DNA from: Candidatus Sulfopaludibacter sp. SbA3
GTDB lineage: Bacteria > Acidobacteriota > Terriglobia > 2-12-FULL-54-10
Assembly: GCA_945865705.1 (NCBI GenBank)
Contig: CAMBEY010000059.1
Location: 1-12,235, forward strand
DNA length: 12,235 nt
Direction: 5' to 3'
A program made the position numbers and the translations under genes. Of the stretch, positions 1 to 5,817 are shown piece by piece. Below the pieces are notes generated by a model. It was given only the letters and a program-made list of their open reading frames with translations. It was not told the DNA's origin and searched no databases. Within the stretch, counting starts at the first letter, position 1, and each line of letters begins with the position of its first letter.

Positions 1-94
1 GCATTCAAGATCGTTTCACATACAACTGGAATCATGGTCACGACATCGCATCGATCACCGAAATTTATGTCGACAATTCATACACGAGTGAGTG

Positions 95-514
95 TCACGG
101 ACGTCGCGTGTCTCGAAAAACTCTACGCGTTGTATTGGCATTCGTGTCGTCCTCGCCGCCTATTTCATGAACAATATCGTGGCTGCCAACCATACGACCA
201 AATGGGCCGGCCTTCCAAGGCTCTAAATGTTTTAGTTCTTGCATTACTTCCGCGATAGTATGTCGGAGTGTTGAGTGCTCAGGGGTTGCCTGCCCGTCAA
301 CAAGAAGAATCCAGTCGAGGTCACTTTTGGATGTGGCCTCTTCGCGAGCAATCGAACCAAACACAACGAGAGTAGTATCGGCGGGAATCTTGCCATCAAA
401 GGCGGTCTGCAAAACAGCGCGGCGCTCCTTAGTCAACTCGCGGGCTTTTCGAATCGCGGCCCAGTTGGCCCCAAGTTGTTGCTCAAGAAGATCGACTCAA
501 TAACCGGAAGGCAT
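95..514 (-). pseudogene. Decayed nucleotidyltransferase-domain gene (MNT-like)
   Basis: The reading frame carries the nucleotidyltransferase signature G-S followed by S-D-L-D-W (GS at residues 27-28 and D39/D41, counted from a possible TTG start at 436). A second conserved stretch, SHDIVHEIGGEDDTN, follows. I recall this combination from a family of stand-alone nucleotidyltransferase-domain proteins that continue well beyond the NTT-R/Q-R segment. Here the frame ends a few residues later, after RVFRDTRRP. At the 5' end an ATG at 514 opens M-P-S-G-Y and then meets an in-frame TGA (497-499), after which VDLLEQQLGANWAAIRKARE runs straight into the TTG. So the gene appears broken at both ends: a nonsense codon near the start and a truncated or frameshifted C-terminus. 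The surrounding DNA is lower in GC than the rest of the window. A short protein starting at TTG 436 remains possible, but its ribosome site is weak. Substrate unknown. Confidence 0.6.
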
Positions 515-710
515 TCCAATCAGTCCTGACATTTACAATCCTCGGCTGCGAAAAGCTACACTCAAGTATACGGGGTTTGCTACGTGATTTCGACCTCTTG
601 AAGCTTGTCCGGAGTGCAATCAATCCATCAATTGTGATTTAATTTGAAGATGTAGGCTCCTTACGAGCCTTAGCAGTACAACTCAGGTGGCTTCAGATAG
701 GTGAGGTTCT
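515..710. other. Intergenic leader before the hydroxyacyl-CoA dehydrogenase
   Basis: About 200 AT-richer bases lie between the divergent nucleotidyltransferase remnant and the plus-strand acyl-CoA genes. A promoter for the plus-strand genes must lie here if they are not read from elsewhere, but I see no convincing -35/-10 pair. The only clear structure is a small perfect dyad, AGGCTC (654-659), five-base loop, GAGCCT (665-670), not followed by a T run. No open frame looks real. Confidence 0.5.
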
Positions 711-1574
711 ATGACGATTCGTAATATTACGGTGATCGGGTCCGGGCTGATGGGCCGGGGGATCGCGCAGGTGGCCGCGCAGGGCGGCTATAAGACCATC
801 ATGGTGGATATCTCGGAGGCCATCCTGGCCAAGGCCATGGACAATATCCGCGCCGAGACGGAGAAGGGCGTGTCGCTCGGCAAACTGTCGGCGGAAGTGC
901 GCGAGAAGACGCTGGCGAATCTTTCTACTGGGACGGACATCGAGAAAGCGGGCGCCGCCGCCGATGTGGTGATCGAGGCCGTGCCGGAGGACATGAAGCT
1001 CAAGTTTGACACCTTCACGCGGCTCGACAAGGCCTGCCCCGCGCATACTTTGTTCGCATCGAACACCTCGTCGCTGAGCATCACGGAGATGGCCGCCATC
1101 ACCAAGCGCGCGCCGAATTTTCTGGGCATGCACTTCTTCAATCCCGTGCATAAGATGAAGCTGCTGGAACTCGTCAAGGGTCTGGAGACTTCCGCAGAGG
1201 CTGTGCAGATCGCCACCGAAGTCGGCGTGCAGATGGGCAAGGAAGTGGTGGTCATCAAGGAATCGCCCGGCATGATCACCAGCCGCATCAACGCGATCAT
1301 CGGCAACGAGGCGTTTCACATGCTGGAGGCTGGCGTGGCGTCCGCCGCTGACATTGACAAGGCCATCAAGCTGGGATTGAATCACCCGATGGGCCCGTTC
1401 GAGATGATCGATCTGGTGGGCCTCGATACGCGCGCGCACATTCTGGATTATCTGTATAAGACGCTGGGCGACAAGTTTCGTCCCGCGCCGCTGTTTCTGC
1501 AATACGTGAAGGCGGGACGGCTGGGGCGCAAAGTGGGGCGCGGCGTTTACGATTATCCGTCCGAGAAGAAATAA
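711..1574 (+). CDS. 3-hydroxyacyl-CoA (3-hydroxybutyryl-CoA) dehydrogenase
   Basis: This 287-residue soluble enzyme should oxidise (S)-3-hydroxyacyl-CoA to 3-ketoacyl-CoA with NAD+, or run the reverse step with acetoacetyl-CoA. The N-terminal Rossmann domain shows G10-S-G-L-M-G15 and an acidic residue at the end of strand 2 (D33), which favours NAD(H). The catalytic segments follow: S120 in SNTSSLSI, H141 in GMHFFNP and E153 in LLELV, at the spacing of the family. The C-terminal helical domain has GLNHPMGPFEMIDLVG and ends in GRKVGRGVYDY, both typical of the single-domain Hbd/PaaH/FadB2 group. Where the classical enzyme has Asn in PGF-x-x-NR, this one has Ser (PGMITSR, S191), a variant I also associate with Bacillus-type relatives. 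The start is supported by GAGG shortly upstream. Full length. It is followed by an enoyl-CoA hydratase gene on the same strand. Chain-length preference cannot be read. Confidence 0.93.
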   Translation: MTIRNITVIGSGLMGRGIAQVAAQGGYKTIMVDISEAILAKAMDNIRAETEKGVSLGKLSAEVREKTLANLSTGTDIEKAGAAADVVIEAVPEDMKLKFDTFTRLDKACPAHTLFASNTSSLSITEMAAITKRAPNFLGMHFFNPVHKMKLLELVKGLETSAEAVQIATEVGVQMGKEVVVIKESPGMITSRINAIIGNEAFHMLEAGVASAADIDKAIKLGLNHPMGPFEMIDLVGLDTRAHILDYLYKTLGDKFRPAPLFLQYVKAGRLGRKVGRGVYDYPSEKK

Positions 1575-1578
1575 GAGC

Positions 1579-1671
1579 TTTCACCACAGAGGACACAGAG
1601 GTACACAGAGTAAACACCCCGACTTGTTCTCTGCTTTTACTCTGCGTACCTCCGTGTCCTCTGTGGTGAAA
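1579..1671. repeat. Long palindromic intergenic repeat (CACCACAGAGGACACAGAGG type)
   Basis: Two 36-base arms (1579-1614 and 1636-1671) are reverse complements at 34 of 36 positions, separated by a 21-base loop. The two mismatches are A/G differences that still allow G-U pairing on one strand, so an RNA copy would fold into a long stem. The element begins five bases after the stop of the dehydrogenase gene and ends about 20 bases before the hydratase start. I recall CACCACAGAGGACACAGAGG-type sequences as dispersed intergenic repeats in Acidobacteria and Planctomycetes. Open frames through it on both strands (giving peptides such as TSVSSVVK) are artefacts. It may stabilise or attenuate the transcript between the two genes. 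Confidence 0.9.
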
Positions 1672-1692
1672 TTTTTGAGTGGGGTGATTCAA

Positions 1693-2466
1693 GTGGCCTG
1701 GAAGAATATTCGATTGGAGCAGGACGGCGCGCTGTGGACCCTCACCGTGGACCGCCCGGAAGCGCGCAACGCGCTGGACACTTTGACCGTGCAGGAGATT
1801 CATCAGGCGCTCGACACGCTCGACCAGAACCAGACGGGCGTGCTGATCCTGACTGGGGCGGGCGATAAGGCCTACGTCTCCGGCGCGGACATCGCCGCGT
1901 TGCGCGCACGAAAAAAGAAAGAAGCGCTGGAGTCGATCAACGGCACACTCTTCACGCGCATTGAGAATTTCGCCTGGCCCGTGATTGCGGCGGTGAATGG
2001 CTTTGCGCTGGGCGGCGGCTGCGAATTTGCGCTTTGCGCGGATATCCGCGTGGCCAGCGAGAATGCCAAGTTCGGCTTGCCGGAAGCGAGCCTCGGCATC
2101 ATCCCGGCGGGTGGCGGCACGCAGCGTCTGCCGCGTTTGATCGGCATGTCGCACGCCAAGCTGTGGGTGCTGACGGGCGATATCTATGACGCGCAGGAAG
2201 CGTATCGGGTGGGGCTGGTCAGCAAGGTGGTGCCCATCGCGCAGTTGATGGACACGGCGCGGGAAATCGCGAAAAAAATTCTGGCGCGGGCGCCGCTGGC
2301 GGTGCGTCTCGCAAAAATCGCGCTGAATCAGTCCGCGCGCATGCCGATGGATTCGGGCCTGCTGTTTGAATCAGTGGCGCAGGCGATTCTGTTTGAGTCG
2401 AAAGATAAGCACGAAGGCATGACCGCCTTCCTGGAAAAGCGCAAGCCCACTTACACGGGCGAGTAA
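1693..2466 (+). CDS. Enoyl-CoA hydratase / crotonase family
   Basis: Crotonase-fold protein of 257 residues, expected to hydrate trans-2-enoyl-CoA to 3-hydroxyacyl-CoA, the step just before the dehydrogenase encoded upstream. Oxyanion-hole segments are SGADIAAL (63-70) and ALGGGCEFAL (105-114). Both catalytic glutamates of true hydratases are present with exact 20-residue spacing: E111 (GGCE) and E131 (GLPEASLG), followed by AGGGTQRLPRLIG. The C-terminus FLEKRKPTYTGE is typical. The open frame extends upstream through the palindrome, but that part is repeat-derived. I choose GTG at 1693 because GGGGTG (1681-1686) sits six bases before it and the protein then begins just before the first core strand. 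GTG at 1684 is the alternative. Only eight bases separate its stop from the next gene, so the two are probably co-transcribed. A related crotonase activity (isomerase) is possible, but the two Glu residues favour hydratase. Confidence 0.93.
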   Translation: MAWKNIRLEQDGALWTLTVDRPEARNALDTLTVQEIHQALDTLDQNQTGVLILTGAGDKAYVSGADIAALRARKKKEALESINGTLFTRIENFAWPVIAAVNGFALGGGCEFALCADIRVASENAKFGLPEASLGIIPAGGGTQRLPRLIGMSHAKLWVLTGDIYDAQEAYRVGLVSKVVPIAQLMDTAREIAKKILARAPLAVRLAKIALNQSARMPMDSGLLFESVAQAILFESKDKHEGMTAFLEKRKPTYTGE

Positions 2467-2474
2467 AGGTTCCC

Positions 2475-2744
2475 ATGACCGGCATTCAGCGCGTCGAACA
2501 CGAGTTGGCCAAGTATGACCATCCGCTGTTCCGGTTGGGTTGCCGCGAGAAGAATGGCTCGGTGGAAGTAACCATCGACTGCACGAAAGAAGACCTCAAG
2601 CTGCACACGTACTTGTTCGAGATGCATCCACGTGATCTGGATCATCCGCAGTTCGAGTGGACCTTTCAGCGGCAGCTTTACAACTGCATGCACGATTACC
2701 TAATGGAAATGTTCATTCGCACGCCGCAGGATATTCACGGCTAG
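2475..2744 (+). CDS. Conserved-looking small protein of unknown function (89 aa)
   Basis: Not recognised. The frame starts at ATG with AAAGG about seven bases upstream and lies only eight bases after the hydratase stop, with 24 bases to the next gene, so it looks like a true operon member. The protein is small, soluble-looking and rich in charged, His and aromatic residues (HPLFRLGC, VTIDCTKEDLKLHTYLFEMHPRDLD, FEWTFQRQLYNCMHDYLMEMF). It has no signal peptide or membrane segment. Three cysteines (residues 23, 36 and 71) do not form a CxxC pair. Its N-terminal half suggests a short beta region (GSVEVTIDC) and its C-terminal half an amphipathic helix. Position suggests a link to acyl-CoA metabolism or to the following methyltransferase, but that is inference only. 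Confidence 0.75.
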   Translation: MTGIQRVEHELAKYDHPLFRLGCREKNGSVEVTIDCTKEDLKLHTYLFEMHPRDLDHPQFEWTFQRQLYNCMHDYLMEMFIRTPQDIHG

Positions 2745-2768
2745 CTCCGATCAGCGCCCTCAACTCCC

Positions 2769-3896
2769 ATGAATATTGACTTGCCAATGCTGCCGACTCT
2801 GCGCGACGAGATTCGCGCGGCGGGCGGTGCCGTCACATTCGCGCGCTTCATGGAGCTGTGCCTCTACCACCCGCAGCACGGCTACTACAACTCGGAGCGA
2901 GTGAAGCTAGGCAAGCAGGGCGACTTCTACACCAACATGCACATGGGTCCAGTGTTCGCGCGCATCCTGGCGCGGCACTTCGAGTCGGTGTGGGATGCGC
3001 TCGGCAAGCCGGAGCGATTTGATCTCGTCGAACTCGGTCCCGGCGACGGGCAGTTCGCGCGCGAATTGCTGCCGTGGATCGCGCGCCGCTTCCCGGAATT
3101 TGCATCTGCGGTGCACTACCTCGCCATCGAGCAGAGTCCGCGGCTGCGCGACTCGTTGCAGCAGGCGCTCGTGGCAACGGGGGCACAGGTTCGCGTGGAA
3201 CACGACCTGCCTGACGACACGGCCATCACGGGTTGCATCTTCGCCCATGAATTTTTCGACGCGCTGCCGGTGCACATTTTGGTGTGGCACGATGGCCGAT
3301 GGATGGAGCGCTGCGTTGGCCTGAACGGTGATGCGCTTGCCTGGTTTGAACGCGGGCCTTCCGCGCCGACATTGATTGCGGAGGCGGAGAAACGGTTTGA
3401 TCCGGAGATTCCGCCCGGCGCGCGCGAGGATGGCTGGCAGGCAGAAATTTCTCCGGCATCAAGCGCCTGGGCAAAACGGCTGGACCACGCGCTGGTTCGT
3501 GGCGAGATGCTGGTGGTGGACTACGGTTACACACTCGATGAGTGGCAGATGGGACGCTTCCGCGAGGGCAGCGCGATGGGGTACCGCGAGCATCGCGCCG
3601 TGGTGGATCTGCTGGCCAGCCCCGGCGATCAGGACCTGACCGCGCACGTCAACTTCGATCTATTCCTGGAAACTTTAGCGAAGCAGGCCGATGGCAGGAC
3701 CGCTGCGGATGTGCGTCTGCGCACGCAGTCCAGATTCCTGATGGCAGTGGGTGAGTCCGATCAGTTCGCCGACGTACTCTCCGATTGCACGGATGACAAA
3801 GAGCTCCAGCAACGCGCGCGGCAGCTGAAGACGTTGATCCTGCCCGAGGGCATGGGCAGCACGTTTCAGGTGCTTCAGTTGCGCAAACGTATGTAA
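2769..3896 (+). CDS. SAM-dependent methyltransferase, MidA/NDUFAF7 family (DUF185)
   Basis: A 375-residue protein with the hallmarks of the MidA family: LYHPQHGYY at 32-40, GDFYTNMHMGPVFARILARH at 51-70, SAM-binding ELGPGDGQFARELL at 88-101, an acidic strand-2 end at IEQSP (120-124), and HEFFDALPVH at 160-169. In eukaryotes the family member NDUFAF7 dimethylates an arginine of NDUFS2 during complex I assembly; bacterial substrates are largely unproven. The usual family motif reads NEFFDALP; here the first residue is His. Length matches full-length relatives, with the C-terminal segments (VDYGYTLDEW, HVNFDLF and LPEGMGSTFQVL) present. The ribosome site before ATG 2769 is weak, so translation may be coupled to the 89-residue gene 24 bases upstream. 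It ends at a convergent junction with the minus-strand genes. Confidence 0.93.
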   Translation: MNIDLPMLPTLRDEIRAAGGAVTFARFMELCLYHPQHGYYNSERVKLGKQGDFYTNMHMGPVFARILARHFESVWDALGKPERFDLVELGPGDGQFARELLPWIARRFPEFASAVHYLAIEQSPRLRDSLQQALVATGAQVRVEHDLPDDTAITGCIFAHEFFDALPVHILVWHDGRWMERCVGLNGDALAWFERGPSAPTLIAEAEKRFDPEIPPGAREDGWQAEISPASSAWAKRLDHALVRGEMLVVDYGYTLDEWQMGRFREGSAMGYREHRAVVDLLASPGDQDLTAHVNFDLFLETLAKQADGRTAADVRLRTQSRFLMAVGESDQFADVLSDCTDDKELQQRARQLKTLILPEGMGSTFQVLQLRKRM

Positions 3897-3941
3897 ACCA
3901 TATGCAGCAACCCGGCAGTTAAGGGTAAAACCTTTATTCAG

Positions 3942-3972
3942 TTGTCATTCCTCGCTACGCTCGGAATGACAA
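3942..3972. repeat. Hairpin repeat between convergent genes
   Basis: TTGTCATTCC (3942-3951) and GGAATGACAA (3963-3972) form a perfect 10-bp stem around an 11-base loop (TCGCTACGCTC). It sits between the stops of the methyltransferase gene (plus) and a CMD-family gene (minus). Neither side has a proper T run, so it is not a textbook terminator. The sequence resembles widespread intergenic repeats of the TCATTCCTCGCTACGCTCGGAATGA kind. It could still help end or protect both transcripts. Confidence 0.75.
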
Positions 3973-3994
3973 TTAAAATGGCTTTCAGCGAAAG

Positions 3995-4753
3995 CTACGG
4001 CACGGTCAGTGGTGAGTTCGGTGACGGGTTGGGCTGAATGTCAAACGTGTTCAGCAGGAACGCCGTCGCCGAATAGTGAGCCATCAGCGACACAATCTCG
4101 ACGAGATTCTTCGCGCCGAACTGCGCTTTCGCGGTGGCGAAAGTTTTCGAGCTGACCCGGTTGGGCGAGCGCAGCATCTCCCGCGCCAGCGCGATGATGG
4201 CGTGTTCCTTTTCGCCCAGTCCCTTCACGAAACCCACCGCAGGCAACGGTTTGCGAAACTTCACGATGTCGATGATCTCCTGCTCGACTCCGGCCTTCTG
4301 CGCGGCGGTCTCGTGCGCGGACCACTCGTAGGGACTATTGGCCTCGCGCGCCGCATTGCAGATGGCCAGCTCGGCCAGACGCAGGTTGGGAATCCTGCGC
4401 AGATATTGATTGACGATATTCAGATGCTCGGCCACCAGCGGAGAATACATGCGAATCCCGCTCGGCCCGGTAACCGGCTTGTCCGGCTCATTCGGCGTGT
4501 CGGTGGTCTTGTCGAAGACCATCTTGCCGTGGTCATCCAGATCGGCTCGCTTCACCACTGGCAAGCGCATCCGCGAGACTGGATCAATATCAGGCGCCAA
4601 CGCGGACGGTGCATTACCGCTCGAGCCAGTGTTCTGTTGCGCGACGACAATCTTCGGCGCGACCAGGGGCGCGACGAGCGCTGCAGCAGCAAACACGAGC
4701 GTTGCGGCAATCGCATTAGCGCGGGTTCTTGTCCTGAATGGCATACGATTCAT
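3995..4753 (-). CDS. Exported carboxymuconolactone-decarboxylase-like protein (CMD/AhpD-like fold), copy 1
   Basis: A 252-residue protein with a Sec-type signal: basic MNRMPFRTRTRAN, a hydrophobic run (AATLVFAAAALVAPLVAP) and likely cleavage near VVA-QQ (residues 38-39). The mature part has the CMD signature LAELAICNAAREANSPYEWSAHE (126-148), split by its key EWSAHE at 143-148. AhpD-type peroxidase activity needs a CxxC pair, which is absent (a single Cys at 132), so a redox role is unlikely. The exact reaction is unknown; many members are annotated only as CMD family protein. The start is ATG 4753, preceded by GGAGGG five bases upstream; an upstream TTG in frame is less likely. It is a clear paralogue of the next gene: both share an SR-x-RLP entry, GPSGIR-x-YS, EW-x-x-HE, and IDIVKF-x-KP. 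The 125-base gap to that gene contains a palindrome. Confidence 0.88.
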   Translation of the reverse strand: MNRMPFRTRTRANAIAATLVFAAAALVAPLVAPKIVVAQQNTGSSGNAPSALAPDIDPVSRMRLPVVKRADLDDHGKMVFDKTTDTPNEPDKPVTGPSGIRMYSPLVAEHLNIVNQYLRRIPNLRLAELAICNAAREANSPYEWSAHETAAQKAGVEQEIIDIVKFRKPLPAVGFVKGLGEKEHAIIALAREMLRSPNRVSSKTFATAKAQFGAKNLVEIVSLMAHYSATAFLLNTFDIQPNPSPNSPLTVP

Positions 4754-4790
4754 GATTCCCTCCACAAAGTTTCGCAATATTGTGTTGCGA

Positions 4791-4878
4791 TCAGAGCCCC
4801 GACCGCCAGGAAGGGAGCACGCTGAATGATTATCACTTACCGTTAAACGTGCCCCCTCCCTGGCGGTCGAGGCTCTGA
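4791..4878. repeat. Palindromic repeat, CAGAGCC-CGACCG family, copy A
   Basis: Arms 4791-4821 and 4848-4878 are reverse complements at 28 of 31 positions, all differences being transitions, around a 26-base AT-rich loop. The right arm touches the TAA of the second CMD gene (4879-4881), so on the minus strand the hairpin forms directly after that stop and before the first CMD gene. Its outer sequence TCAGAGCCCCGACCG matches copy B near 5725, which shows a dispersed family and not a chance terminator. Confidence 0.9.
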
Positions 4879-5601
4879 TTATTTCACTGGCAACAGATGA
4901 TCCTGGTCGAGCGGCAATTGCATATCGAACGCGGTCAGCAGCAAGGATGTCGAGGCGTAACTGCCCATCAGCGCGGTCAGGTCCACCAAGCCTTTTTTGC
5001 CGAATGACTTTAGCGCGCTGGCAAATGTAGCCGGAGAGACCTTGCGCTTGCCCATCAACTCGCGTCCAAACTGAATGATGATGGTCTCCTGCTCGCCGAG
5101 TCCGGCGACGGGCTTGGCGAACTTCACGATGTCAATCGCCGTGGGGCTGAGGCCGACGCGCCGGCCTTCGATCTCGTGTTGGGTCCACTCGAACTGGCTC
5201 TCCATCTCCTTCGCCGTAACCAGTATGGCCAACTCGGTAAGCTTGGGATCGAGGCCCGTTTCGCGGCGGACATAATTATTGACGCCGCTCATGGCCTCGG
5301 AAAGCTTGCCGCTATAGAGACGGATGCCGGAGGGACCCTGCAAGCCAGCGAGGGTTTGGCGCGCGCCGGACATGGTCGCATCGTAGACGCGTTGGCCAGC
5401 CTCGTCCAACTCTTCGCGCTTGGGCAGCGGCAGGCGGAAGCGAGAATCCGGATAGACATCAGGAGGCAACTGCCGCTTCGCCGGTCCCTGACGGGAAGAG
5501 TCCTGGGCATTCACCTGATACCCGGGGCATAGAACAATCAGCGCGGCAGATACAAACAACACGGCAATCAAAGCAAATCGCCTGGTCATCGACATACCCA
5601 T
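4879..5601 (-). CDS. Exported carboxymuconolactone-decarboxylase-like protein (CMD/AhpD-like fold), copy 2
   Basis: A 240-residue paralogue of the preceding CMD protein. The N-terminus MGMSMTRRF plus ALIAVLFVSAALIVLC and a VNA-QD site (residues 30-34) forms a good Sec signal peptide. The mature protein has GPSGIRLYSGKLSEAMSGV, then the CMD core LTELAILVTAKEMESQ followed by FEWTQHE (EWTQHE at 138-143), then SPTAIDIVKFAKPVAGLGEQE. There is no CxxC; the only Cys is in the signal region. ATG 5601 is chosen because GAGAGG precedes it by six bases; ATGs two and four codons downstream are alternatives. It is encoded between two copies of one palindromic repeat, with the M1-like gene upstream on the same strand. 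Expected location is the periplasm. The substrate is unknown; involvement in aromatic or lactone chemistry would rest on family name only. Confidence 0.88.
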   Translation of the reverse strand: MGMSMTRRFALIAVLFVSAALIVLCPGYQVNAQDSSRQGPAKRQLPPDVYPDSRFRLPLPKREELDEAGQRVYDATMSGARQTLAGLQGPSGIRLYSGKLSEAMSGVNNYVRRETGLDPKLTELAILVTAKEMESQFEWTQHEIEGRRVGLSPTAIDIVKFAKPVAGLGEQETIIIQFGRELMGKRKVSPATFASALKSFGKKGLVDLTALMGSYASTSLLLTAFDMQLPLDQDHLLPVK

Positions 5602-5722
5602 TGAATACCTCTCTTCTATAACAGGCCTAAATGGCCCAACAAACTCGTGCACAAATTGAAGTTGCGATTCGCGCCAGATTATACCATTGGAAAGTTGTAA
5701 ACAATCAGAATTGCAAGAGGCG

Positions 5723-5810
5723 AACAGAGCCGCGACCGAGAGGGAGCGGTCGCGTTCAACGATGGTCAGTAACCGTTGCAGGACCGCTCCCTTCCGGTCG
5801 CGGCTCTGTT
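5723..5810. repeat. Palindromic repeat, CAGAGCC-CGACCG family, copy B
   Basis: The left arm from 5723 (AACAGAGCCGCGACCG onward) and the right arm ending at 5810 are reverse complements over 29 bases apart from two adjacent positions (AG versus GA). The centre is about 29 bases. The outer half matches copy A (CAGAGCC, one base, CGACCG, two bases, AGGGAGC). It lies in the 216-base gap between the M1-like gene and the second CMD gene, seven bases past the stop of the former. Such elements can stabilise upstream mRNA 3' ends, and the position suits that. No transposase is nearby. Confidence 0.92.
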
Positions 5811-5817
5811 AAACGGC

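Noticed and set aside
3..170. Plus-strand frame open from the left edge (contains NWNHGHDIASITEIYVDNS)
   Set aside because: It might be the tail of a gene cut by the window, but it overlaps the nucleotidyltransferase remnant antisense, and its last third is simply the complement of that gene. Too little to support a call.
693..1502. Minus-strand open frame opposite the dehydrogenase
   Set aside because: Shadow frame: His/Arg-rich translation without domain features, while the plus strand encodes a complete enzyme.
1579..1671. CRISPR-like or transposon terminal repeat
   Set aside because: Only one inverted pair with a 21-base centre, no spacers, no transposase and no target-site duplication visible.
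1624..1692. N-terminal extension of the hydratase (about 23 codons from TTG 1624)
   Set aside because: These codons are the right arm of the palindromic repeat. The GTG at 1693 has a better ribosome site and matches the family start.
3942..3972. Rho-independent terminator between convergent genes
   Set aside because: The stem is good, but no T run follows on either strand; kept as a repeat hairpin instead.
4076..4825. Plus-strand open frame opposite the first CMD gene
   Set aside because: Low-complexity shadow frame without ribosome site or domain; the minus strand carries the signal peptide and CMD motif.
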